Notes: generated by a model from the sequence alone, not told the origin. Positions 1 to 6,310 are shown, numbered from the stretch's first letter. The stretch is 6,567 bases of DNA from Acetatifactor sp. (GCA_016303085.1 JAEDMI010000138.1:1-6567), one strand, 5' to 3'. Numbers and translations are program-made.

Positions 1-745
1 CATCCACAATATGCACTGTCTCCACATAGTCTGGCACGGAAATTGTCTCATCACTGTAACCGGCTTTGACCTCATTAATTGCATCCGTGACTCTGTTGAA
101 AGGACGAACCAGTACCCGGGAGAGAATAATTGCAACCGCAACAATGCCAACCAGCATCAGGTATTCCAGAATCATGGCTTTACGGCTCAATACCTCCATG
201 GTGCCGACAATGGATTCATTGGAAATGCTGGTCAACATGACCCCAACGATGGCGCTTGTGCCGTCCTCCGGGTTGCTGTCCACAATGGGTGTCGTCATCT
301 CTATGTAGCCATGCTCCCTGTCATAGTGGGACATGCTCTCGCCCCCGAGACACCGTATGACCTCCTCGGAGATAATGGTTTTTCCTTCGCTGATTCCGTA
401 AGTGTCCTTTACCACCTTCAGACCCGAGTTAATAACCATAACCCGCCCCTCGTAAAGGTTGGAAATCATTTCCAGTTCCGCGTTGATGACAGCCCGAGAC
501 TGCTCATCTGCCTTTTCCGTATTGAAATAATTGTTGCTGAGCAGATGATTGCCGACAATCAGAAGCTGATTCTGGACCGTTGCCACGCGCTGCTCCACAG
601 CCCGCTCTTCATAATTCGTGAGAATGCCGTAACGCATAAGCACGCCGGGAATCATCCCGACTGCCAGTATGATAATAAAGATGCGCGCCTGTAAGCTGCG
701 CAGAGAGATGAAATTCTTAAGCTCTCCCCATATTTTTGCCCACAT
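1..745 (-). CDS. Membrane sensor histidine kinase, N-terminal part (WalK-like), cut by window edge
   Basis: This is the partner kinase of the response regulator just upstream. I translated 248 residues from an ATG at 743-745. An AAGGAAA ribosome binding site sits 7 bases before it, and the start lies 14 bases after the regulator's stop. Visible in order: a short basic cytoplasmic start, a first membrane segment at about residues 20-42, an extracellular sensor region at about 44-188, a second membrane segment at about 190-211, and the beginning of a HAMP linker from about 211 (RPFNRVTDAINEVKAG). The sensor region contains a Cache/PAS-like stretch at about 101-157 (RVMVINSGLKVV, then EMTTPIVD), which resembles the extracellular fold of WalK-type kinases. 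The dimerisation/phosphohistidine domain and the ATPase domain lie beyond the left edge, so kinase activity is inferred from architecture and from pairing with the regulator. WalK identity is tentative; any HAMP-containing OmpR-partner kinase would look alike here. Confidence 0.88.
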   Translation of the reverse strand, partial: MWAKIWGELKNFISLRSLQARIFIIILAVGMIPGVLMRYGILTNYEERAVEQRVATVQNQLLIVGNHLLSNNYFNTEKADEQSRAVINAELEMISNLYEGRVMVINSGLKVVKDTYGISEGKTIISEEVIRCLGGESMSHYDREHGYIEMTTPIVDSNPEDGTSAIVGVMLTSISNESIVGTMEVLSRKAMILEYLMLVGIVAVAIILSRVLVRPFNRVTDAINEVKAGYSDETISVPDYVETVHIVD

Positions 746-759
746 TCTATACTTTCCTT

Positions 760-1464
760 TTATTCATTCAAAAAATAGTAGCCTACACCCCACTTGGTAT
801 GTACATATCTGGGCTCGCTGGGATTCTGTTCAATCTTCTCCCGAAGTCTTCTGATATGCACATCCACCGTACGGACATCCCCGGGGTAGTCTGCCCCCCA
901 CACCAGTTGCAGCAGGCTTTCGCGGCTGTACACCTTGTTGGGGTTCAACATCAGCAGTTCCAGTACCTCAAACTCCTTTGCGGTAAGCCCGATTTCCTTT
1001 CCTGCAATATAGGCTCTTCTCCCCTCGCAGTCCAGTTTCATGTCTCCGCTCTCCACCACCTTGGGATTGGCTGCGGATTCCCCCATCACCCGTCTGGGCT
1101 CCGTGCGGCGCATAATCGCCTTGATGCGGGCTTTTACTTCGAGAATGTTGAACGGCTTTGTAATATAGTCGTCCGCACCGTATTCCAGCCCCAGAATTTT
1201 ATCCATGTCGTCGCCCTTTGCGGTAAGCATGATAATAGGCACATTGGAAAACTCACGAATCTGCTGACAGACCTCAAAGCCGGTGAGCTTGGGCAGCATA
1301 ATATCCAGAAGAATAATATCATACTGATTGTTTCTGGCATACTCCAGGGCTTCCTCTCCGTCATAAGCACAATCTACCTGCATATCATCCTGTTCCAGGC
1401 TGAAACGGATTCCCTTTACAATCAGCTTTTCATCATCTACCACCAAAGCTCTCTTTCCCACCAT
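760..1464 (-). CDS. OmpR/PhoB-family DNA-binding response regulator, WalR-like
   Basis: A full-length two-component response regulator of 234 residues, the usual size for this family. The receiver domain (about 1-120) has the acidic pocket D10-D11, the phospho-acceptor D54 (in LLDIMLP), the switch residue T81 (in MLTA), Y100, and the conserved K103 (in TKPF). The C-terminal winged helix (about 135-232) carries the recognition region (RTVDVHIRRLREKIE) and ends with a WGVGYYF wing, the pattern of OmpR/PhoB transcription factors and close to WalR/YycF. The ATG start at 1462-1464 follows an AGAGG site 8 bases away. The gene begins 20 bases after the comEA-like stop and is followed 14 bases later by the sensor kinase, so the three are probably one transcript. 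WalR regulates cell-wall metabolism in Firmicutes; whether this is that regulator or a paralogue cannot be settled here. Confidence 0.96.
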   Translation of the reverse strand: MVGKRALVVDDEKLIVKGIRFSLEQDDMQVDCAYDGEEALEYARNNQYDIILLDIMLPKLTGFEVCQQIREFSNVPIIMLTAKGDDMDKILGLEYGADDYITKPFNILEVKARIKAIMRRTEPRRVMGESAANPKVVESGDMKLDCEGRRAYIAGKEIGLTAKEFEVLELLMLNPNKVYSRESLLQLVWGADYPGDVRTVDVHIRRLREKIEQNPSEPRYVHTKWGVGYYFLNE

Positions 1465-1484
1465 GCTTCTTACCTCTCATTCTC

Positions 1485-2126
1485 TCAATTTACCGTAATC
1501 AAATCACTAATTCTATTATACACGCTTGTCTTGATACCGGACACTTTCATAATGTCCTCACAGCTCTCAAAAGGCCCCGAAGTCTCCCTGTAACGAATAA
1601 TCTCTGCCGCCCGGGCTTCTCCGATACCCGGCAGAGTACAGAGCATCGCCGTATCAGCTGTATTGATATTTATTAAACCGCTGTCACCGCTTTCCCTCGC
1701 AGATTTCCTGCTTTCATCCTGCAACAGCCCTCTTTCGCATTCGTCCACCCTGGGAAAATACAGCTTTTCCCCATCAGAAACCTTTGCTGCCAGATTCACA
1801 TAATCGGTGGCTGCGTCCTCTCCGAATCCGCCCGCCGCCTCCAGTGCATCCGCTGCCCGGCTTCCTTCTCTCAGGCTTACAACCCCGGGCCTGTTCACGG
1901 CTCCGCATACATACACACAGATTTCAACTTCCGCTGCCTGTCGCTCAGGCGCATGGGTTTCCGTTTCCCCTGCGGACGCAGAAACCGCTTCCGCAGCAGA
2001 TGCATCGGCTTCGCTCTCCGCCTCTCCGATGAGGAGCAGTTCCTCTGTTTCCGAACCGCATCCGCACATCAGGCAACTCAAAACAAGGCTGCAAAGTGCA
2101 GCCCAAATTATTCTTTTTATCACCAT
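1485..2126 (-). CDS. ComEA-like secreted protein: signal peptide/lipobox, SLBB and helix-hairpin-helix domains
   Basis: 213 residues with the layout of ComEA, the extracellular DNA-binding protein of natural transformation. A basic start (K4, R5) and hydrophobic core (6-20) form a signal peptide that ends in a cysteine cluster (C12, C18, C21, C23). MCGC at 20-23, or LVLSC ending at C18, could act as a lipobox, so it may be a lipoprotein; classical ComEA has an N-terminal membrane anchor. An Ala/Glu/Ser-rich linker spans about 26-66. An SLBB domain follows at about 68-126 (VYVCGAVNRPGVV; AGGF; NLAAKVSDGEKLYFP). Tandem helix-hairpin-helix motifs lie at about 151-213 (ININTAD, LPGIGEARAAEII, VSGIK), which bind DNA backbone without sequence specificity. 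It leads a putative comEA-regulator-kinase transcript. No other competence genes (comEC, comF, pilus genes) are in the window, so DNA uptake is inferred only from family. The start is ambiguous (ATG at 2126 or GTG at 2123). Confidence 0.92.
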   Translation of the reverse strand: MVIKRIIWAALCSLVLSCLMCGCGSETEELLLIGEAESEADASAAEAVSASAGETETHAPERQAAEVEICVYVCGAVNRPGVVSLREGSRAADALEAAGGFGEDAATDYVNLAAKVSDGEKLYFPRVDECERGLLQDESRKSARESGDSGLININTADTAMLCTLPGIGEARAAEIIRYRETSGPFESCEDIMKVSGIKTSVYNRISDLITVN

Positions 2127-2134
2127 AGTCCCTC
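2123..2134 (-). promoter_or_regulatory. comEA-like ribosome binding site with ambiguous start
   Basis: On the minus strand the site reads GAGGGACTATGGTG. GAGGG is only 3 bases from the ATG (2124-2126) but 6 bases from the immediately following in-frame GTG (2121-2123). Normal spacing therefore favours GTG, which would drop one residue. Both choices give the same signal peptide otherwise. The ATG is annotated by convention. Confidence 0.6.
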
Positions 2135-2145
2135 ACTTTCAGGGA
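2129..2145 (-). promoter_or_regulatory. Small hairpin that can mask the comEA-like ribosome binding site
   Basis: In the leader RNA, UCCCU (2145 to 2141) can pair with AGGGA (2133 to 2129) across a 7-base loop GAAAGUG. The 3' arm is the core of the Shine-Dalgarno sequence, so folding would hide it. The stem has only five pairs (three G-C), so any effect would be modest. It is seen directly as an inverted repeat; a regulatory role is inference. Confidence 0.4.
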
Positions 2146-2170
2146 TTGCCTCTCTATGCTGATTGACTTT

Positions 2171-2199
2171 ATTGTAATGGAATCGGAATGTTTTTACAA
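2171..2199 (-). promoter_or_regulatory. Candidate SigA-type promoter for the comEA-regulator-kinase unit
   Basis: On the minus strand, a TTGTAA -35-like box (2199 to 2194) is followed by a 17-base spacer and a TACAAT -10-like box (2176 to 2171). The -10 box matches 5 of 6 consensus bases and the -35 box 4 of 6. It lies in the largest gap of the window, between the YdcZ-like stop and the comEA-like start. It predicts transcription starting near 2164 and a leader of about 38 bases before the ATG. No operator is recognised around it. Confidence 0.5.
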
Positions 2200-2218
2200 G
2201 TAACTTTTCCAAAAAACA

Positions 2219-2659
2219 CTACTTCCATTTAAAAATAATAATGCCGGCGACTGCCACCGCCATACCGATTGCCTTTCTCCACTCCCAGGGCTGCTTTTCC
2301 ACGCCAAACCACCCCAGAAGTTCAATAATATATGCTACTAAAAGCTGTGCAACCACAATCAGCATCACTGCTCTGGCCGGTCCCAGCATATCCATGCTCT
2401 TGATGACAGTATAGGTAATAAAGGCGCCGATGGCACCACCCAGAAGCACGTATTTGGGCTGTACCTGAAATACATTCATCAGATTGCTCCTGTCGGTACA
2501 GAGCCACGCTCCCAGACAGACAAGCAATGCCGTAAACTGGACAAACGCGCTGGCAGCCCAGACAGTGGATGCCTTGGTTACCTGCGTGTTAAAAACACCC
2601 TGTATACTCATTAACGCTCCCGAAATCAGTGCAATAAAAAAACCAATCATGAAGTACAC
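2219..2659 (-). CDS. YdcZ/DUF606-family half-size drug/metabolite transporter-like membrane protein
   Basis: A small, very hydrophobic protein of 146 residues, the usual single-domain length of the YdcZ (DUF606, DMT superfamily) family. Five membrane helices are apparent at about 2-24, 33-54, 69-88, 93-117 and 128-144. Family-like features are the N-terminal GALMSIQGVFNTQ segment, a GGAIGAF turn at about 74-80, and the helix-4 run GPARAVM...VAQLL...IELLGWFG at about 93-119. The substrates of this family are mostly unknown. Proteins of this length are thought to need to dimerise to form a full ten-helix transporter, and no second copy or fused copy is in the window. The start annotated is a GTG, with an ATG three codons downstream as an alternative. 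It sits 58 bases after the binding-protein stop on the same strand. It could be co-transcribed, but no functional link is evident. Confidence 0.9.
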   Translation of the reverse strand: MYFMIGFFIALISGALMSIQGVFNTQVTKASTVWAASAFVQFTALLVCLGAWLCTDRSNLMNVFQVQPKYVLLGGAIGAFITYTVIKSMDMLGPARAVMLIVVAQLLVAYIIELLGWFGVEKQPWEWRKAIGMAVAVAGIIIFKWK

Positions 2660-2672
2660 TCTTCCTTTCCTT
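2657..2672 (-). promoter_or_regulatory. Ribosome binding site of YdcZ-like gene, GTG versus ATG start
   Basis: The minus-strand leader holds two purine runs, AAGGAAAGGAAGA, directly before GTG (2657-2659). The first AAGGA is 8 bases from the GTG, good spacing. The second run would be about 10-12 bases from the in-frame ATG at 2648-2650. The GTG is preferred, giving an N-terminus of M-Y-F-M; the ATG remains possible and would only shorten the first helix by three residues. Confidence 0.55.
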
Positions 2673-2717
2673 TTCTTAACAGTGTATCCTCTGATTGGTT
2701 ATTTTATGCGAATATTC

Positions 2718-4118
2718 CTACTGTACAGGGTCTGTCTGGAAGGATAACAGCAGCTTCAGTTCCTGCGTGAGGGCTGTCACATCCTCCCCGTTCCACACCT
2801 TGGCAAACAATCGCTCCAGCAACAGCCAGTAATTTCCTGTCTCCATCATTTTCGGCAGCGGTATGCTCTCAGCATACTCCAGCTTGAAAATCTGCAGCGC
2901 CCCGTTGTCTGTATCGGCACGAAGATTTGCAGACACCCTTCCCGTCTTTTCATAAAGGGTATCGGCACACTCATCCACCAGATAGGCTGCAAATTTATTT
3001 GCAAGCTCCTTATGCCGGGAATATCCGTTGACTGCCACAGTGTTCGTCACGGACATGGAGCGGCTTTTCAGTTCCCCGCTCACATCAGGCATCATGGCAA
3101 TGCCGTAATCAAAATTCAGTGTTCCCTCCTGCTTAGCTGTCTCCAACTTTTTCACCACATCGGTTGTGGCAATGGTGAACACCGTCTTACCGTCTATAAA
3201 ATCCTGAATCACCGAGTCGTAACTCACAGTGTCGGATTCGATGAAGAAGAACTGGTTCAGCGCCTTATACACCTCAAGACAGCTGATAGTCTCGGGATTA
3301 TCTATATTGATATTACTCTCATCATCTCCGGCGTCTCCGCCTACAATCATATAATTTCCTACAATCCAGTAATTGTAAAAAATATCCGAGACATCCCATT
3401 TCATGATGCCTTCCACACCCTCCGGGACATCAAAGGTATCGGCAATGTTCAGGATATCATCCACTGTCCCCGGAATGGCAGATTGAAAATATTCCTCGGT
3501 CTTGGCAGCAAGCAGTGTCTCGTCAATCTCAATTCCGTCGGAATTTTCCGAAGGCTCTCCGTCCTCGGTACCATCCCCCAAAAGTTCCTTCTGGGCAATC
3601 TGTGCCGCCCACTGAGCCAGATAGGTCTCATTGTAAACCAGGGCACTTGTCTCAAAGGACAGAGGATATGCCACCTGTTTTCCGTGATAAGAAACGGACT
3701 CCAGCGCCGCCGCAGGGAAATTGCTCTCGTTACACACACCCTGCACATCATCTATCTCCACTGCAAGTCCTGCCAGATATGCTTTTTCCAGCGAATCATG
3801 CCCGATGATATAGACATCCGGAAGCTGTTCTTCCTCTACTGAAGCCTTGTTCAACGCCTCCAGGTATTCGCTGTCAGAGGTCAGCACGGGAATCACATGC
3901 ACCCCTTCCCTCTCACCGAAGGATACAGCGGCACTGTTTACAAAGTTTGACATGGATTCGTCGGAATACCAAAAATATATTGTATCCAGTCTGTCAAACC
4001 AGGACAGGCGCCTGCCCTCCTCACCGGCATTTCTCATCTCCAACGTACTTCCGTAAAAAACAGCGGCAGCCATAGCCACCACGGCTGCCACTGCAATCAA
4101 TCTCTTTTTAAAATGCAT
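2718..4118 (-). CDS. Orphan family-1 extracellular solute-binding-like protein, membrane-anchored
   Basis: 466 residues, long for a MalE-type binding protein. After K4-K5-R6 there is a hydrophobic segment (about 7-23) with no cysteine. It therefore lacks a lipobox and should be either membrane-tethered or cleaved by signal peptidase I. Binding-protein hallmarks are a first strand TIYFWYSDES (46-55), LPDVYIIGHD (99-108), and YPLSFETSALVYNETYL (150-166), the segment matching the conserved sugar-binding-protein region before the hinge. An acidic, low-complexity stretch at about 176-208 looks like an insert. The C-terminal lobe follows (for example FIDGKTVFTIATTD). The ATG at 4116-4118 has an AGGAG site 7 bases upstream. 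The gene starts 24 bases after the argD stop, so it is probably co-transcribed with arg genes. No permease or ATPase gene is nearby, so the ligand and transport role are unknown. A sensory or scaffold role is possible. Confidence 0.85.
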   Translation of the reverse strand: MHFKKRLIAVAAVVAMAAAVFYGSTLEMRNAGEEGRRLSWFDRLDTIYFWYSDESMSNFVNSAAVSFGEREGVHVIPVLTSDSEYLEALNKASVEEEQLPDVYIIGHDSLEKAYLAGLAVEIDDVQGVCNESNFPAAALESVSYHGKQVAYPLSFETSALVYNETYLAQWAAQIAQKELLGDGTEDGEPSENSDGIEIDETLLAAKTEEYFQSAIPGTVDDILNIADTFDVPEGVEGIMKWDVSDIFYNYWIVGNYMIVGGDAGDDESNINIDNPETISCLEVYKALNQFFFIESDTVSYDSVIQDFIDGKTVFTIATTDVVKKLETAKQEGTLNFDYGIAMMPDVSGELKSRSMSVTNTVAVNGYSRHKELANKFAAYLVDECADTLYEKTGRVSANLRADTDNGALQIFKLEYAESIPLPKMMETGNYWLLLERLFAKVWNGEDVTALTQELKLLLSFQTDPVQ

Positions 4119-4142
4119 ACCTTTACTCCTGTGTGAAGCCTC

Positions 4143-5330
4143 TTACACAATACATGTGTCCAGAATGGAAATCATTTCATCCACATGTTCTTTCGTAATC
4201 ACGAGAGGCGGCACAAAGCGAATAATATTTGCTCCGGCATTAATCAGAATCAGACCCCTATCCATGGCGTTGCTGATGATGTCTCTCACAGGGCGGTCAA
4301 ATACCAGCCCCTGCATCAGTCCCGCTCCCCGTCTTTCCACGATACAGCCATACTTTGCGGCAAGCCCGTCAAGACGCTTCTCCAGATAGGGCGCTACCTC
4401 TCTCACATTATCTATTATATGGTTCCGCTCAAATAAATCAAGCACTTTTTCCACCGCTGCGCAGGCAAGCGGATTTCCTCCGTATGTGGTTCCGTGGTCT
4501 CCCGCTTCCAGAGAACGCTGTCCCACTCTCTCCGTCATGAGAAAGGCTCCCACGGGCACTCCGCAGCCCAGAGCCTTTGCAGTGGTCATGATATCCGGCT
4601 TTACACCGTACTTCTGCCATGCGTACATATATCCGGTTCTTCCCATACCGCACTGTATTTCATCCAGAATCAGCAGGATATCACGCTCATCACAGATGGC
4701 ACGGATTTCCTTTAAAAAACCCTCCTCTGCGGGTACAAGACCACCCTCACCCTGCACCGTCTCCAGAATAATGGCACAGGTTTTATCCGTAAGCTGTGCT
4801 TTTACGCTGTCAATATCGTTATAATCCGCAAACCTGATGTTTCCGATTAAGGGTTCAAAGGCCTCCCGATATTTCGGATTCCCCGTGACAGCCAGGGCTC
4901 CCATAGTTCTGCCGTGGAAGGAATGATTCATGGCAATGATTTCGTGGTCCGTGCTTCCGTCCTTTAACCAGGCATATTTGCGGGCTGCCTTCAGTGCACC
5001 TTCCACTGCCTCCGCACCGGAATTGGTAAAAAATACCCTGTCCATGCCGGAGATTTTCTTTATCTTCTTCGCCGCTTCGATAGCGGGAACATTGTAATAA
5101 TAATTAGAGGTATGAATCACCTTGTCAATCTGGTTCTTCAGTGCATCATTGTATTCCCTGTTATTATAGCCCAGCGCGAATACGGCAATACCCGCACAGA
5201 AATCCAGATATTTCTTTCCTTCTATATCATAAAGATAAACGCCGTCTCCCCTGTCCAGCACAAGCTGGTAGCGGTTATACGTGTGAAGCAGGGCACTTTC
5301 CGCCTCTGCAATATATTCCTGCATATTCAT
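4143..5330 (-). CDS. argD: Acetylornithine aminotransferase
   Basis: A complete class-III PLP-dependent aminotransferase of 395 residues, the normal ArgD length. In the cytoplasm it would convert N-acetylglutamate semialdehyde plus glutamate to N-acetylornithine and 2-oxoglutarate. Visible motifs are YLDFCAGIAV (41-50), the phosphate-binding SGAEA (104-108), the cofactor-stacking region NHSFHGRT (135-142), E195 in QGEGG, D223 in LILDEIQ which contacts the PLP ring nitrogen, the Schiff-base lysine K252 in TTAKALG, the TTYGGNPLA turn (281-289), and R371 in RFVPPL for substrate carboxylate. The ATG at 5328-5330 follows an AGGA site 6 bases away, and an in-frame TGA lies four codons upstream, which fixes the start region. 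It lies 53 bases after argB in the same operon. Relatives such as succinylornithine or GABA aminotransferase share the fold, but the argJ-argB context makes ArgD by far the best call. Confidence 0.97.
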   Translation of the reverse strand: MNMQEYIAEAESALLHTYNRYQLVLDRGDGVYLYDIEGKKYLDFCAGIAVFALGYNNREYNDALKNQIDKVIHTSNYYYNVPAIEAAKKIKKISGMDRVFFTNSGAEAVEGALKAARKYAWLKDGSTDHEIIAMNHSFHGRTMGALAVTGNPKYREAFEPLIGNIRFADYNDIDSVKAQLTDKTCAIILETVQGEGGLVPAEEGFLKEIRAICDERDILLILDEIQCGMGRTGYMYAWQKYGVKPDIMTTAKALGCGVPVGAFLMTERVGQRSLEAGDHGTTYGGNPLACAAVEKVLDLFERNHIIDNVREVAPYLEKRLDGLAAKYGCIVERRGAGLMQGLVFDRPVRDIISNAMDRGLILINAGANIIRFVPPLVITKEHVDEMISILDTCIV

Positions 5331-5360
5331 TTCTTTTCCTCATTTCCGAGACATTTTTGT

Positions 5361-5387
5361 TCGAGATACTGCGCATCGCGCTCTCAA
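5361..5387 (-). other. Intercistronic bulged hairpin over the argB stop codon
   Basis: On the minus strand, UUGAGA (5387 to 5382) pairs with UCUCGA (5366 to 5361), including one G-U pair. This encloses GCGC-GAU-GCGC (5381 to 5371), with an AGUA bulge on the 3' side. The argB UGA stop (5386 to 5384) is inside the outer stem. No U-run follows, so it is not an intrinsic terminator. It may tune mRNA processing, stability or argB-argD coupling; that is inference from an inverted repeat only. Confidence 0.4.
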
Positions 5388-6310
5388 TCGTTCTCCGTAC
5401 AGAATTGGTCTCTCTTTGCTCCTGTCGCCAGATTGTCATCATCCGAAATAATGGCAGTGCCGATACCCTGTTTGGTAAAAATCTCCAGAAGAAGACAATG
5501 AGGCACCCGTCCGTCCAAAATATGTACTCTGTTGACGCCGTTTTTGATGGCGGAGGTACAGTTGTTCAGCTTTGGCAGCATACCGCCGCCGATAAACCCG
5601 CCGGAAATCAGTTCATCCGCCTGGCTGGCAGTCAGCCTGGAAATAAAGGTGGACTTGTCGCTGATATCCTTGTAAAGTCCCTCGATATCCGTGAGGAAAG
5701 CCAGTTTCTCCGCATTTACCGCCTTGGCAATGGCACAGGCTGCGTCATCCGCATTGATATTGTAGGTTGCAAAGTTTTCATCCATTCCGATAGGAGCCAC
5801 AATGGGAAGGAAATCCTTCTCCAGCAAATCATAGAGCACCTTGGGATTGACTTCTGTAATCTCTCCCACATAACCGATATCCTGTCCGTCAGAGTACTTT
5901 TTCTCAACCTTCAGGAGACCGCCGTCCTTACCGCTGATACCAACAGCCTTGACACCAAGCTCCTGTACCATGGACACAAGGCTCTTGTTTACCTTGTTTA
6001 ACACCATCTCTGCGATTTCCATGGTCTCCTCATCGGTGACCCGCAAACCGTTGACAAATTTTGCCTCCTTGCCGACCTTGCCCACCCAGCGGCTGATTTC
6101 CTTACCGCCGCCGTGAACGATGATTGGCTTGAAACCTACCAGCTTCAGCAGGGTGACATCCTTAATGACGTTCTTCTGAAGTTCCTCGTTGCTCATGGCG
6201 CTGCCGCCGTACTTCACCACGATGATTTTGCGGTTGAAGCGCTGTATATAGGGAAGGGCCTCGATGAGAACCTCTGCCTTTTGAAGTACCTTTTCCATAT
6301 CCTTTTCCAT
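5384..6310 (-). CDS. argB: Acetylglutamate kinase, arginine-sensitive type
   Basis: A complete amino-acid kinase of 308 residues that would phosphorylate N-acetylglutamate with ATP, usually the controlled step when acetyl groups are recycled by ArgJ. Motifs seen are K33 in VVKYGGSAM (31-39), the glycine-rich VHGGGKEIS (65-73), R90 in FVNGLRVT for substrate binding, YNINADDAA (183-191), D208 in LTDIEG, and K247 in GGGMLPK. An N-terminal extension with the EALPYIQRF sequence (17-25) precedes the core. This mobile helix is the mark of hexameric, arginine-inhibited kinases such as those of Pseudomonas and Thermotoga, so feedback inhibition is expected. The ATG at 6308-6310 has an AAGGA site 9 bases upstream; a second ATG (residue 5) has its purine run too close and is less likely. 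A polar tail of about 20 residues follows the usual end at GIGTAII (282-288). It lies 58 bases after argJ. Confidence 0.97.
   Translation of the reverse strand: MEKDMEKVLQKAEVLIEALPYIQRFNRKIIVVKYGGSAMSNEELQKNVIKDVTLLKLVGFKPIIVHGGGKEISRWVGKVGKEAKFVNGLRVTDEETMEIAEMVLNKVNKSLVSMVQELGVKAVGISGKDGGLLKVEKKYSDGQDIGYVGEITEVNPKVLYDLLEKDFLPIVAPIGMDENFATYNINADDAACAIAKAVNAEKLAFLTDIEGLYKDISDKSTFISRLTASQADELISGGFIGGGMLPKLNNCTSAIKNGVNRVHILDGRVPHCLLLEIFTKQGIGTAIISDDDNLATGAKRDQFCTEND

Noticed and set aside
11..694. Plus-strand open frame (227 codons) opposite the sensor kinase
   Set aside because: The minus-strand frame gives two membrane segments and a HAMP start in the right place after the regulator; the plus frame gives a histidine-rich sequence with no family features.
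736..1593. Long plus-strand open frame (285 codons) opposite the response regulator
   Set aside because: It lies antisense to a regulator with all catalytic residues, has no ribosome binding site or recognisable domain, and reads as a shadow of codon bias.
2211..2216. Run of six T (minus strand) just after the YdcZ-like stop, considered as a terminator
   Set aside because: No GC-rich inverted repeat precedes it, so it lacks the stem of an intrinsic terminator.
2660..2717. TAAAAT -10-like box in the gap before the YdcZ-like gene
   Set aside because: No acceptable -35 box is found at 16-19 bases upstream, so a promoter cannot be supported.
2721..2728. CTGTACAG palindrome overlapping the end of the binding-protein gene
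   Set aside because: An isolated 8-base palindrome inside coding sequence is expected by chance and has no loop or second copy.
3012..3842. Plus-strand open frame (276 codons) opposite the binding protein
   Set aside because: Antisense shadow; the minus-strand frame has clear binding-protein motifs and a good ribosome binding site.
5141..6001. Plus-strand open frame (286 codons) across argD and argB
   Set aside because: It spans two well-recognised minus-strand genes and their junction and shows no domain of its own.
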